Positions 1 to 9,495 are shown, counted from the first letter of the stretch. The stretch is 64,000 nt of DNA from CAYLJJ01 sp964384025 (GCA_964384025.1 CAYLJJ010000003.1:1-64000), one strand, 5' to 3'. Notes: generated from the letters alone by a model not told the origin. Numbers and translations are program-made.

Positions 1-698
1 AAGATGCTGGCGATCATCATATGCCCAGCGATACCAGGTAAGGCATCCCCGAACATGCTGACATAGGCGACCATCACTCCCCCCGCCACGGTCGCAAAGC
101 CCCCCACCATCACCGCCATCAGCTCGCTCTGAGTCATCCTCTCAAGGTAAGGGCGGATCAACAGCGGAGCCTCTGTCTGGCCCACAAAGATGTTGCCCGC
201 CGCTGAGAGGCTCTCCACTCCACTGGTGCCCAAAGTGCGGCGCATCAACCAAGCAACAGCGCCCACCAAGAGCTGCATAATCCGCAGGTGGTAGAGCACC
301 GCCATCAGGGAGGAGAAGAAGATGATTGTGGGTAGAACGTTGAGGATAAAGGAGTAGGGGAAGCTCTCGATCATCTTCTGCCCAAAGACCAAGAGGGCAC
401 CCTCCCGATAGTAAGCGACGATATGATTGACCCCAGCTCCTACAGCCTCAAAGAAGCCCTTACCAAAGGATGTACGCAGAAGCAGGAAGCCCAGGCCGAT
501 CTGAAGACTTAGACCCCAAAAGAGCACCCGCCAGGGGATCTTACGTCGATTGCTGCTCATCGACCAGGAGAGCAGCAGCAGGACCACCAAACCCAGGACG
601 CTGAGCAGGCGAGCGCTTATCGGAGTATCTGTAAGCTCTGGAAGCTGCGCAGCTTGGGCGAGTCCAGGGAGAAGAGAGAGGAGCAGGAGCAGACGCAT
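1..698 (-). CDS. nupC: CNT/NupC-family nucleoside transporter, C-terminus cut by window start
   Basis: Concentrative nucleoside transporter: imports nucleosides by cation symport across the inner membrane. The frame is open from an ATG at 698 to the window edge (about 232 codons), so the C-terminal half is missing. The N-terminus is a hydrophobic leader followed by a membrane segment (about residues 33-45) and the motif SMSSNRRKIPW. The family hallmark SLSAAGNIFVGQTEAPLLI lies near residue 170 and is followed by a glycine-rich segment (GGFATVAGG) typical of the family core. The ATG overlaps the stop of the upstream thymidine phosphorylase gene by one base (TGATG), so the two are probably translated together. 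Uptake next to a nucleoside phosphorylase makes a salvage unit. The family call is confident; substrate range cannot be read. Confidence 0.9.
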   Translation of the reverse strand, partial: MRLLLLLSLLPGLAQAAQLPELTDTPISARLLSVLGLVVLLLLSWSMSSNRRKIPWRVLFWGLSLQIGLGFLLLRTSFGKGFFEAVGAGVNHIVAYYREGALLVFGQKMIESFPYSFILNVLPTIIFFSSLMAVLYHLRIMQLLVGAVAWLMRRTLGTSGVESLSAAGNIFVGQTEAPLLIRPYLERMTQSELMAVMVGGFATVAGGVMVAYVSMFGDALPGIAGHMMIASI

Positions 699-1981
699 CA
701 GCCGATCCGATCCAAGATAAGGGGGGGCAGAGTGGGGGCTTCGGCGCCGATCTCATAGGCAGTTTCCAAGCGCTCTAAGGCAGACTCCAAGCCACGCTGA
801 TTGTGATGTATCTCTAGGATGCTCTCTCCCGGTTCAACCCAATCTCCTAAACGCTTTTTGATCCAGAGGCCCACTGCAGGATCAACATCATCCTCTTTCC
901 TTTGGCGACCGGCACCCAGGTCCAGGGCGGCGAGGCCCACGCCCTTACAATCCACGGACTGAAGGTAGCCCCCCTTGGATGCACAGAAGGAGCTGCGCTT
1001 AGACGCACTGGGGAAACGTTCGGGCTCTTCAATGACGCGAGGATCACCCCCCTGAGCCTCGATGATCTCCGCAAATTTGGCTAAGCCGCGCCCATCATCT
1101 AGAGCGCGCTGCGCTTCAGCGGGATCTTTGCCGCCCAGCTCCAACATCAGCTCCGCCAAACGAAGAGTCAGGATTCTACAGTCTTGGGGGCCGCGACCTT
1201 TAAGGATCTCGATCGACTCTCGCACCTCCAGAGCGTTACCCACCGCTTGACCGAGGGGTTGGCTCATATCGGTGAGCAGCGCGACCACGCGCTTGCCCAT
1301 CCGCTGCCCCACCTCCACCATCGCCCGCGCCAACGCGCGAGCGCCCTCCTCGCTCTTCATAAAGGCTCCTGAGCCCAGTTTGACATCCAAGACCAAAGCA
1401 TCCAGACCCTCCGCCAGCTTCTTGCTCATGATCGAGCTGGTGATCAGAGGGATAGAGGGCACGGTGCCTGTGACATCCCGAAGCGCATAGAGCTTCTTAT
1501 CTGCGGGGGCGATCTCAGCGGTCTGGCCGATGAGCCCCAGACCCACCGTGGCGATCAGCTCCTGAAAGCGCGCGCTGCTCTGCTGAGTAGAGAAGCCTGG
1601 TATGCTCTCCAACTTATCCAGGGTCCCCCCAGTGTGACCCAGGCCGCGACCACTGATCATCGGCACAGGGACCCCACAGGCTGCTACCAAGGGAGCCAGA
1701 GGTAGGCTGATCTTGTCTCCCACCCCCCCCGTGCTGTGCTTATCTACCTTGATCCCTGGAATGGCGCTCAGATCCAGGACCTGGCCAGAGTAGAGCATCC
1801 CCTCAGTCCAAGCCCTCAGCTCCTCAGGCTCAAAGCCTTGAAGATAGATAGCCATCAGCAGAGCGGACATCTGATAGTCGGGGATCTTCTCTAGGGTATA
1901 GCGCTCTAAGAGCTCCCGGATCTCTCTTTCTCCCAGCCGCCCTCCATCCCGCTTCTTCTCGATCAAATCAACGACGCGCAT
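698..1981 (-). CDS. deoA: Thymidine / pyrimidine-nucleoside phosphorylase
   Basis: Phosphorolysis of thymidine or other pyrimidine nucleosides to base plus (deoxy)ribose-1-phosphate in the cytoplasm. The protein is 427 residues, the usual family length. It shows the phosphate-binding KHSTGGVGD (about residues 80-88) and the PROSITE-type signature SGRGLGHTGGTLDKLES (about 109-125), followed by the alpha/beta core and a C-terminal domain. Its ATG overlaps the stop of the coiled-coil gene upstream by one base, and its own stop overlaps the transporter start. It is not possible by eye to separate DeoA from the broader-specificity Pdp, so the symbol is indicative. The alternation of a motility-type gene and salvage genes in one operon is unusual. 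Confidence 0.93.
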   Translation of the reverse strand: MRVVDLIEKKRDGGRLGEREIRELLERYTLEKIPDYQMSALLMAIYLQGFEPEELRAWTEGMLYSGQVLDLSAIPGIKVDKHSTGGVGDKISLPLAPLVAACGVPVPMISGRGLGHTGGTLDKLESIPGFSTQQSSARFQELIATVGLGLIGQTAEIAPADKKLYALRDVTGTVPSIPLITSSIMSKKLAEGLDALVLDVKLGSGAFMKSEEGARALARAMVEVGQRMGKRVVALLTDMSQPLGQAVGNALEVRESIEILKGRGPQDCRILTLRLAELMLELGGKDPAEAQRALDDGRGLAKFAEIIEAQGGDPRVIEEPERFPSASKRSSFCASKGGYLQSVDCKGVGLAALDLGAGRQRKEDDVDPAVGLWIKKRLGDWVEPGESILEIHHNQRGLESALERLETAYEIGAEAPTLPPLILDRIG

Positions 1982-4900
1982 CAGCTCCCTGAGACTCCAT
2001 TATCTGGTTCAACTGCATCATCAAATTCCTCCGTATAAGCCGCCTGATCGATAAAGGCCTGAGCCACACCCAGCGCTGTGCGCACCTTCTCCATAGCAGT
2101 GAGACGCAGGTTTAGATCCTCCTCTAACTCTTTAACGCGACCCTCTAGCCAAGTTCGATCCTCATTGAGGTCCTTCATCTCTTTCTGTTTGGCCTCCAGC
2201 TCCAGTTCTCGCTCTTTGAGCTGCTCAAGAGAGCGAGCTTCACGCGCCTCCAACTCTTGACCCTGGTGCTGGTGCTTATCGCGCTCTCCCTCGACCTCTC
2301 TGAGTTGAGCCTTAAGGAGCCCTTGCTCCTCCTCTCGATCTGTCTTGAGCATCGCCAAACGAGCCATCAAGGCCGCCGCCCGCTCCATCGCCTCATCCCG
2401 CTCATTGCGAGTACGCTCTAGAGTCTTGCGTTTCTGCTCTAGGGTTCCCTTAAACTCAGCCTGCTCTAGCTTGGATAGCTCCTGGCCCTGCTTTAGCTCC
2501 TGCCTGAAGAGCTCTCGCTGCTCCTTAACCTCCCTCAGTCGCTCCTGAAGCTGCTCATGCTCCTCCTTCAGGTTCTTCAGCGCTTGGTCTTGCTGCTCTG
2601 CTTGGCTGCTGATCTCGCTCAGGCGCTCCTGCAGCGTTTTGTAGCGCTCCTCAAGCTCTGCTTCTCTCAATAAAGCTGCTGCGTTTAGAGACTCCTGTCC
2701 CTGTTTGTGGGTGCGAACCAGAGCGCTTAGAGCACTCTGATGGAGTGCATCCTGCTTCTTTAGAGACTCCTCTCCCTTGAGCTTCTCCTGACTGAGCTGC
2801 TCATCCTGCTCCTCTCGCAGAGCCTTGAGTTCCTCCTCATGCTCCACCTTAAATGAAGAGAGGACTCGTGCCTGAGCCTTCGCCAACTCTCCTAAGCTTT
2901 TTTCTTGGCTCAGCTTAAGCTTTTTAAGCTCCGCTTCGCGGGTCTCTGCCTTTAAGCTTCGCTCCCGCCTGAACTCTTCCTCCAACCCAGCCACGAGCGT
3001 CTCATGCTGCTCTCTCTGCTCTTGAAGCTGCAACTCAGCTTGGCTTCGAACTTCTCCTAAGATCAGGCTGTGCTCCTTTTTAAGCGCGCCCAGGATCCCC
3101 TCATGCTCCTTTCGGAGGCTGCTCAAAGCAGCCTCGTGGGCACCCTCCATGAAGCTGCGTTGGGTCTGTTCCGATTTGAGCAGCTCCTCCTGCCTTTGAG
3201 AGCGCTCTTCAAGCTCTTGGGTTGAGCTTTGGACGCGCTCCTCATAGCCACGTTTAAGCTCCTCCATCGCGCTCTCAAAGGTGCGCTTCTGAGCTTCAAG
3301 CTCTTCTCTATGTTGTAGCTTGAGAGCTTCTAGAGCAGCTTCTCGCCCCTTGAAAGCTTGCTCCTGGAGCCTCCCTAGAGCTTCTGCCTGAGTCTCATTT
3401 TCAGCCTTTGCCTGGGCTTTCTCCTCCTCTAGAGCAAGCTCCAAGGCTTTAACCTGCTCCTCCTGAGCGTGAGTCAGCTCTTGAGCCTCAAGTTCCTGCT
3501 TTTTTAGAGCCTTAGAGTGCTCCGCCTTGAGCTGTTCTAAGGCTTGCTCCTGTTCGAGCTTCTGCTGCTTTGAGGAGGTCTCTTGTTCAGCCTCTCGCTC
3601 TTTTAGGGCTTTAAGGTGTTCAGATCTGAGTTGCTCTAGGGCTTGGAGCTGCTCCGCCTGGAGCAGCTCACGTTCAGCCTCTCGCTCTTTGAGGGTCCGA
3701 AGATGCTCAGCTCTGAGCTGCTCTGAGGTTTGAGCCTGTTCGAGCCTGAAGGTCTCCTGTTCAACCTCCCGCTCTTTTAGAGTCCGAAGATGCTCCACCT
3801 TGAGCTGCTCTAAGGTTTGAGCCTGCTCAGCTTTGAGCGCCTCTTGCTCAGCCTCCCGCTCTTTTAGAGCCTCAAGATGCTCCACCTTGAGCTGCTCTAA
3901 GGTTTGAGCCTGCTCAGCTTTGAGCGCCNNNNNNNNNNNNNNNNNNNNNNNNNNNNNNNNNNNNNNNNNNNNNNNNNNNNNNNNNNNNNNNNNNNNNNNN
4001 NNNNNNNNNNNNNNNNNNNNNNNNNNNNTCTTGCTCAGCCTCCCGCTCTTTTAGGGCCTCAAGATACTCCACCTTGAGCTGCTCTAAAGTTTGAGCTTGC
4101 TTGGCTTTGAGTACCTCTTGCTCAGCCTCCCGCTCTTTTAGGGCCTGGAGATATTCGGACTGCACAGACTCCCATTCAGTCTCTCGCTCTTTTAGAGTTT
4201 GAGCCTGCTCACTCTTCAGCGTCTCTAAGCTTCTCTCGTACTCCCACTCCTGCTCAACCAGGGCTTCAGCAGCACGGCGCTTCTCTGTTGAAAGCCGTGC
4301 CTCCTGCTCATCTTTCCAGTTCATCTTCTGAGCACGAGCGTCGGTCTCCTGAATCTCCAAACGCCGCTTCAAGCTCTTGAGCTGCTCCAGAAGATGTTCC
4401 TGCTCCTCTCTCTGGGTGCGCTCTCGAAGGCTGTGTTCTCTCTCTAGAGCTGCCAATGTCTGCTGCTGCTCATCCCGCAGTTGGTCCTCTCGCTCCTGAT
4501 GACGGCGCTCTTGAGCTACCCTGTCGGTCTCATGCTCTGTGCGTAGACCCTGAAGCCTCTCCGCCTCAGCCCGTTTCAGCTTCTCCTGCTCCTGAGCCTT
4601 TAAGCTGACTTCTTTTGAAGCTTGTTCTAGGGCGCTCTGTAGCTCTTGGAGTTGAGCCTTCTGTACCTGTTCCTGCTCCTCAAGAGCCTCTCGCTCTTTT
4701 TTAAACTGAGCGATCCGTAGGCTCTGCTCTGCTCGCTCTCTCTGCCCCTCTCTGAGTTGTTCCTGGAGCTGCTTCAGGCTCTCATCTTGAGGGGGAGGGC
4801 TCCCCTGTCTTAAAAACTTAGGGAGCGGAGGGAGCACACCGTTGAAAGCAAAGGGGGATCTCTTTTTTACTCTTTCCTCCGTGTGGGGAGGAGCGCTGCT

Positions 4901-5404
4901 CGCTTTTAGAGCCGCCTGAGTCCCTAGGGCTGGCGTTAAGAGCTTACCAAAGATCTCATCTGTCTCCGCAGCGATCTCCGCCTGTTCTTGATCATCAAAT
5001 GGGCCCAGAGTCCTGTTCTCATTTTGAGCCCCCAAGCGAAGCTCTGAGGAGGGAGGAGGAGCATCAAAGTCTCTGATGATTTTCTTGAAAGCAGAGTGTA
5101 AATCTTGAAGTTTAAAAGGAATTTCTAAATATAAGTTTGCTCGGTTGCTGGTGTTTTTGTGCTTCTTAAAGAACTCCCGCTCTTTCTCACCTACCAGAAA
5201 GATGACCGGGACCTTTAAGCGCCCTCGCAGTCGACTACAGAGGGAATAATCGTTGAGGATCACCAACTCAGGCTCAGTAGAGAAGGCCATTCGACGCCCC
5301 TCTTCAGTGTCCATGATCGCTTCAGCCTCTAAGCCAAGCTCTCGACAGTAGCTCACCAAATCGGCGTTTAGATTGAGATCGGAGTGGACAATCAAGATGG
5401 ACAT
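1981..5404 (-). CDS. FrzS/AglZ-like pseudo-receiver plus long coiled-coil protein, interrupted by assembly gap
   Basis: One gene split by 100 Ns. The N-terminus (about residues 1-112) has a response-regulator fold pattern (MSILIVHSDL, then ELVILNDYSL, VIFLVGE and LEIPFK), but the acidic pocket reads HSD, the Thr/Ser position is Val/Gly and the invariant Lys before Pro is Ile. It is therefore a pseudo-receiver that probably cannot be phosphorylated. A Pro/charged linker (about 115-205) leads into many hundreds of residues rich in Glu, Gln, Leu, Lys and Arg with heptad periodicity. The end is acidic (EEFDDAVEPDNGVSGS). This is the architecture of Myxococcus xanthus FrzS and AglZ, coiled-coil motility/polarity proteins. 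If the gap is closed with zero bases the two halves are in frame and give 1107 residues. Function in polarity is inferred from architecture only; coiled-coil similarity is weak evidence. Confidence 0.72.
3596..4140 (-). repeat. Tandem 87-base repeats encoding 29-residue coiled-coil units
   Basis: The landmark CGCTCTTT (or a one-base variant) recurs at 3596, 3683, 3770, 3857, 4044 and 4131. Spacing is 87 bases throughout once the 100 Ns are removed. Each unit encodes 29 residues beginning LKEREAEQ and ending LEQLKVEHL or close variants. The copies beside the gap (3791-3840 and 3878-3927) are identical over about 50 bases, which explains the assembly break. The array lies wholly inside the FrzS/AglZ-like gene and is not a CRISPR or intergenic repeat. 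Confidence 0.9.
3929..4028. other. Assembly gap of 100 N inside a tandem-repeat region
   Basis: Exactly 100 Ns, a placeholder length. The last bases on the left (…TGAGCGCC) and the first on the right (TCTTGCTCAGCC…) are consecutive in the neighbouring repeat copies, and removal of the Ns restores the 87-base spacing between the units at 3857 and 4044. The true gap is therefore probably zero or a whole multiple of 87 bases, all of which keep the coiled-coil frame open. Confidence 0.95.
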
Positions 5405-5525
5405 CAGGCGCCCCTTCGGTCGCTGGGGGAGGAAGAGACAGCGAGAGCTGCGTGGGGTTATGAAGCCCCAAAGCCCTGTCCAGTGTCAATATCTCCTCTT
5501 AGAGCTGTGTCGTTGAGGAGAGAGT

Positions 5526-6173
5526 TCAACGTCGTTGATCCCGCTTCCTAAGAAATTTCACCAAGCCTCCCCGCACCGAATTGCTGAAAACCACGGTCAC
5601 CAGGAGGCCACTGGCGAAGCCGATAAAGAGGCTGGCGCTGGTGTCCATCAAGTATACCTCGCCATTGAGAAGGACCCCCAACATCGGCAAGCTGAGGCTG
5701 GCGGCCACATAGCCCACCCAGAGCACCGCCCGCTTCTCCCCTTGCCATGCCGCCAGCGCTGTGGCCAGTGTGCCAAAGAGAGCCGTAACACCAAAGGCGA
5801 TGACTGGATGCCCTGCAGGCAGCCAGTGGCGACGAACAGACATCGCCGCGAAAAGGCTGATAAAACAGAGCAGGAGAAGCCAGGCGCCAAATCGGATCGC
5901 CTCTCCCCCTCCCTGCTCTTCTTGGTTTTCATTCTGTTTGTCCAGGGCGCGAGCATGTTCCAGGGCGTTGAGAATCGCCACCCCCATAAGGAGCAGGGCC
6001 AAGATCGTGCCCATCACATAGAAAGGCATCACCCGCGCCATCTCACGAGCACGCCACTCTTTCTCCATGTCGCTGTGATTCTCATAATAGATCTCTACGG
6101 TCTCCCGTACATCAGCCGGGTTGCACGCAGGACCGACCGCCAAGAGCATCAGGCTTAAGATCAACCACCTCAT
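5526..6173 (-). CDS. Polytopic inner-membrane protein of unknown function
   Basis: Not recognised. The 215-residue product starts with a hydrophobic leader ending in VGPAC (possible but non-canonical lipobox), then a short charged segment (about 20-47) and about five membrane helices (around 48-68, 93-112, 120-142, 148-168 and 175-200). The loop at about 70-90 is rich in Gln and Glu, and the C-terminus is strongly basic (FLRKRDQRR), which suggests a cytoplasmic end. The ATG overlaps the prmC stop by one base, so it is likely co-translated with prmC. A 121-base gap, large for this operon, separates it from the coiled-coil gene downstream. No catalytic motif was seen. Confidence 0.75.
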   Translation of the reverse strand: MRWLILSLMLLAVGPACNPADVRETVEIYYENHSDMEKEWRAREMARVMPFYVMGTILALLLMGVAILNALEHARALDKQNENQEEQGGGEAIRFGAWLLLLCFISLFAAMSVRRHWLPAGHPVIAFGVTALFGTLATALAAWQGEKRAVLWVGYVAASLSLPMLGVLLNGEVYLMDTSASLFIGFASGLLVTVVFSNSVRGGLVKFLRKRDQRR

Positions 6174-7033
6174 CAGCGCTCTCCTCGTCTGGCTTGAATC
6201 ACCCGCTCATGGCTCGCATGATCTCGGTGAATCTCTAAGTCCACATAGCGACCATCCGCCTCTAAGATCTTCAGAACCGCCGCCCCCTGATCAAAGCCGA
6301 TCTCCATCAAGAGGGCGCCACCCTCCCTGAGCAGCGGAGGAGCTTGCTGGATGAGTCTGCGGATCAGCTCTAGACCATCCTCGCCTCCATCTAGAGCGAT
6401 ATGGGGCTCAAACTCTCTTACATCGCTCATCAGCCCCTTGATCGCCGCGCTGGGGATATAGGGAGGGTTGCTGAGGATCAAATCAGCTTGAATATCTCCC
6501 AGAGGCTTCAGCAGATCGCCCAGATGAAACTTCAGCTCCAGCCCCAAAAATTTAGCGTTCTCCTGAGCCAGTACCAGGGCCTCTGGGCTGCGATCAATGG
6601 CGTGGATCTCTGCTTCAGGCTTCTCTTTAGCCAGCGCCAAGGCGATACAGCCGCTCCCTGTACCCACATCGACGATCAGAGGGCTCTCTTGCTGCTTGAG
6701 GAGCAGCAAGCCCTGCTCTACGAGCAGCTCTGTTTCAGGGCGAGGGATCAGCGCTCGAGGATCCACCTTGAGATCCAGAGACCAGAAGCCTCGCTCTCCC
6801 AGAATATAGGCTACTGGCTCCCCTGTCGCCCTACGTCGAACCCGCTCCCGGATGGCGGCTCGCTCTGGATCTCCCAAGGGTTTATTGAAATCTAGATAGA
6901 GGCGGATTCGATCAACCCCCAGGGCTTCAGCGATCAGCAACTCTGCGTCCAGGCGGGGCGAGGAGAAGCCCCGTTCTTTGAAGAATCCGGTGGTCCAACG
7001 CAGGATCCGTTTGATGCTCCAGATCTCTTGCAT
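6173..7033 (-). CDS. prmC: Release factor glutamine methyltransferase PrmC/HemK
   Basis: S-adenosylmethionine-dependent methylation of the GGQ glutamine of release factors RF1 and RF2, needed for efficient termination. The 286-residue length fits. An N-terminal helical domain (about 1-85) is followed by GERGFWSLDL and RPETELLVE. The SAM-binding motif I is VDVGTGSGCIALALA (about 122-136), and the catalytic motif is LSNPPYIP (about 184-191), the NPPY signature of amide N-methyltransferases. The gene starts 3 bases after the gpsA stop and ends overlapping the next gene. In many bacteria prmC sits beside prfA; none is seen here. Confident assignment. Confidence 0.95.
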   Translation of the reverse strand: MQEIWSIKRILRWTTGFFKERGFSSPRLDAELLIAEALGVDRIRLYLDFNKPLGDPERAAIRERVRRRATGEPVAYILGERGFWSLDLKVDPRALIPRPETELLVEQGLLLLKQQESPLIVDVGTGSGCIALALAKEKPEAEIHAIDRSPEALVLAQENAKFLGLELKFHLGDLLKPLGDIQADLILSNPPYIPSAAIKGLMSDVREFEPHIALDGGEDGLELIRRLIQQAPPLLREGGALLMEIGFDQGAAVLKILEADGRYVDLEIHRDHASHERVIQARRGER

Positions 7034-7036
7034 CTC

Positions 7037-8038
7037 TTAACCCAGTTCCGCTTTAAGAGCGCGACCCATCAGCGCAGCGAGGGCTTGTTTGGGTGCCTTC
7101 TCTTCATAGAGCATGCGATAGACCTCCTGAGTGATCGGCATCTCCACTCCCTCTCGTTGAGAGAGCATATAGGCGCTCTGAGTTGTGCGAACCCCCTCAG
7201 CTACCTGCACCATCGAGCCGAGGATCTCGTTGAGCTGCTTCCCGCGCCCCAGAGCCTCTCCCACTTGGCGGTTGCGGGAGAGGGAGCCGGTACAGGTGAG
7301 GACCAAATCCCCCATCCCAGAGAGCCCGCTTAGGGTGAGCGGGTTGGCGCCTCTCTGCACCGCCAAGCGGCTGATCTCAGCTAAGCCTCGGGTCAGGAGA
7401 GCAGCGCGGGTGTTGTGTCCCAGCCCCAGGCCGCTGGCAACCCCCGCTGCGATGGCGATGACATTCTTAAGCGCGCCGCCCAGCTCCACCCCGGTGACAT
7501 CCTCCGAGGTGTAGACCCGAAACCACTCTGTGGCGAAGGCAGCTTGGACCTCCTGAGCTACATCCTGAAAGTGCGCCGCTACAGTAACCACCGTGGGCTG
7601 CTTTTGGAGCGTCTCTCGAGCAAAGCTGGGTCCAGAGAGGAAGGCAAAGTCAGCGCGCAGGCTGCGGGGGAGGACCTCACTCCAGACCTCCTCCATCGTC
7701 ATCAGGGAGCGATTCTCAATCCCCTTACTGGCGCTCACCAAGAGCACTCCAGGTCGAAGCTGGGGGGCAAGCCGAGTCATCACAATGCGCATCGCGTGGC
7801 TGGGCACGACCACACAGACCAGCGTCGCCCCCTCGAGGGCCTCAGCCTCGGAGTGGGTGGCGCTGATACGCTCTGAGAGTTGAAACTCGCGCTGGTAGCG
7901 AGGGTTTTTGTGCTCTTGATTGATCCCCGCCACCACCTCAGGCTCCATCGCCCAGATCTGGACCGCCTCGACGTTATGAGCCAGGACGCTTGCCAGGGCG
8001 GTCCCCCAGCTCCCTCCTCCGATCACCGCGACTTTCAT
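7037..8038 (-). CDS. gpsA: Glycerol-3-phosphate dehydrogenase (NAD(P)+)
   Basis: Reduces dihydroxyacetone phosphate to sn-glycerol-3-phosphate, the entry to phospholipid synthesis; cytoplasmic. The 333 residues include the N-terminal dinucleotide-binding motif VIGGGSWGTALA (about 4-15), the segment LVSASKGIE (about 103-111), LSGPSFARE (about 135-143) and the catalytic-lysine region GALKNVIAIAAG (about 187-198) followed by NTRAALLTRGL. All are standard GpsA signatures. The gene lies in the minus-strand operon with prmC immediately downstream and 51 bases after the stop of the small membrane protein upstream. Nothing unusual. Confidence 0.97.
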   Translation of the reverse strand: MKVAVIGGGSWGTALASVLAHNVEAVQIWAMEPEVVAGINQEHKNPRYQREFQLSERISATHSEAEALEGATLVCVVVPSHAMRIVMTRLAPQLRPGVLLVSASKGIENRSLMTMEEVWSEVLPRSLRADFAFLSGPSFARETLQKQPTVVTVAAHFQDVAQEVQAAFATEWFRVYTSEDVTGVELGGALKNVIAIAAGVASGLGLGHNTRAALLTRGLAEISRLAVQRGANPLTLSGLSGMGDLVLTCTGSLSRNRQVGEALGRGKQLNEILGSMVQVAEGVRTTQSAYMLSQREGVEMPITQEVYRMLYEEKAPKQALAALMGRALKAELG

Positions 8039-8089
8039 CTCTCTCCTTTGGGCTGGAGTATCAAAGCATCTCGACTGAGTGAAGCTCCT

Positions 8090-8716
8090 CTAGGCTCTAA
8101 AGAGCGCCCAGATCCAGAGCCCAAGGCTAGAGAAAGAGGCGCCTACGAGGAGCAGTCCTGGGCGGAGCTTAAAGCGCAGCCCTGGATCAAAACCTCTCCA
8201 GAGGAGCGCAAAGCTCGCCAAGATCCAAGCCAGAAAGCTCAGCACCAGGAGCAGGGACCATGCAGGCGCAGGGGCCTGATCCAGCTTGAGCAGGCGAAGA
8301 TGATCCGCCCTCAGCTCTGCCTCGCTGCGTCCCAGGATCGTCTCAGGGCTCTCCTTTTGTTGAGCTTGAGCCATCAGGAGCGCTAGGCGCTCATCTACGG
8401 GCTCTACCCACTCCTTAAAAGGGGAGATAAGCCAACGCGTCGCCCTGATCCCTCCGCGCAGCCTCCAGAGCGCTGCACGCGCCAAGGCGGGATCATCTCT
8501 CTGAGCGAGGCTCCAGAGCGCCTCAGCGGCTTCTTTGGGGGCTGCGCTGAAGGGAAGGTACCAGCGCATAGCATATTGATAGCGGGAGAGAGCCAACTGT
8601 AGCTTCCCCGCCGCTTCAGCTTGACGTGCCTGCTCCAACTCCTCCTGAGCGCTCCAGAACACACGAAGCCCAGCCGCAGAAAGCAAGATAAGCAGGGAGA
8701 GGAGAAACCAGCGCAT
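8090..8716 (-). CDS. Membrane protein of unknown function, coupled to ABC permease
   Basis: Not recognised. The 208-residue protein has an N-terminal membrane anchor (about 1-20), a largely helical soluble middle part with TPR-like alternation (EQARQAEAAGKLQLALSRYQ, about 28-47, resembling one TPR hairpin) and two C-terminal membrane helices (about 152-172 and 185-205). Its ATG overlaps the permease stop by one base (TGATG), so it belongs to the ABC exporter unit upstream. A role as an accessory subunit of that transporter is plausible from position only. Confidence 0.75.
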   Translation of the reverse strand: MRWFLLSLLILLSAAGLRVFWSAQEELEQARQAEAAGKLQLALSRYQYAMRWYLPFSAAPKEAAEALWSLAQRDDPALARAALWRLRGGIRATRWLISPFKEWVEPVDERLALLMAQAQQKESPETILGRSEAELRADHLRLLKLDQAPAPAWSLLLVLSFLAWILASFALLWRGFDPGLRFKLRPGLLLVGASFSSLGLWIWALFRA

Positions 8717-9495
8717 CAGATAAAGCTGCGACGGCTGAAGATCAGAGAAGCGAAGAGCAGACAGATGCCGATATAGCTCAAACCATAGAGAGCACCATCC
8801 AGGAGATAACCCCAGGGTAGACTGGTCTCATAGACTACATAGGGGGTGGTGTTAAAGATGGAGAGATCAGGGGCCAGCTTGACTACAACCTTGACCAGGC
8901 TGGCCAAGCCCTCTACTGACTTCTCCTCCTGGCTCACCAGCCTGAGATTCATCAAGTCCTCTACAAAACGTCCTACGATAAAGGTGCCCACGGTGAGGAG
9001 CCCTGAGAGCAGAGGGGTGGAGAAGGAGGAGAAGAGGAGGGCGACGCTGATGACGATCAGGACCTCGACATAGATAAGCAGGATCGCCTGCAGCATTCCC
9101 AAGCCAAAAGAGCCCTCCATCGCCCAAAACAGCCCCGCAAGGACCAGGGCCATCACCACCAACTGACTCGCCATCGTTATAGCGAGTCCCAAATATTTCC
9201 CCAGAAGGAACTGAAAGCGATAGATCGGCTTGGGGATCACCGTATAGACCGTTTTTCGCTCGATCTCTTTGTAGACCAGGTTGACGCCGATGAAGATGGA
9301 GATGAGGACAGAGAAGGTAGAGATCAGGAAGAGCCCTACATCCTTCATTAGGCGCAGCTCCTCGTTAAGAGAGGCGGAGCTGACCGCCATGGTGATCAGG
9401 AGCATCGCCACGGCGAAGAGGATCAGGCTGAGAAAGATGCGGTTGCGAACCGCCTCTCGGAAGGTGTTCAGCGCGATACCAAAGATCTGAGTCAT
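8716..9495 (-). CDS. ABC-2-type transporter permease
   Basis: Integral membrane subunit of an ABC exporter. The 259 residues start with IFGIALNTFREAVRNRIF, characteristic of NosY-like ABC-2 permeases, and contain about six hydrophobic segments (around 20-40, 55-75, 105-128, 135-155, 163-180 and 235-255). The long charged loop after the first helix contains VYKEIERKTVYTVIPKP, which matches the coupling region of this permease group. The ATG overlaps the stop of the ATPase gene by four bases (ATGA), so stoichiometric synthesis is likely. The substrate cannot be inferred; related systems handle copper-enzyme maturation, gliding motility (GldF type) or antibiotics. Confidence 0.88.
   Translation of the reverse strand: MTQIFGIALNTFREAVRNRIFLSLILFAVAMLLITMAVSSASLNEELRLMKDVGLFLISTFSVLISIFIGVNLVYKEIERKTVYTVIPKPIYRFQFLLGKYLGLAITMASQLVVMALVLAGLFWAMEGSFGLGMLQAILLIYVEVLIVISVALLFSSFSTPLLSGLLTVGTFIVGRFVEDLMNLRLVSQEEKSVEGLASLVKVVVKLAPDLSIFNTTPYVVYETSLPWGYLLDGALYGLSYIGICLLFASLIFSRRSFI

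Noticed and set aside
1981..3885. Separate coiled-coil protein downstream of the assembly gap
   Set aside because: Both sides continue the same 29-residue repeat and become one frame if the 100 Ns are removed.
3596..4140. Regular direct repeats as a possible CRISPR array
   Set aside because: Units are contiguous coding repeats of 87 bases without unique spacers; the same is true of the 90- and 93-base arrays.
5484..5489. TTGACA on the minus strand before the FrzS-like gene as a promoter
   Set aside because: The nearest -10-like CATAAC is 21 bases away, too far for a normal sigma-70 promoter.
5535..6158. Long plus-strand open frame opposite the membrane protein at 5526-6173
   Set aside because: It is the antisense of a coupled membrane-protein gene; composition (His/Gln/Arg-rich) is typical of a shadow frame.
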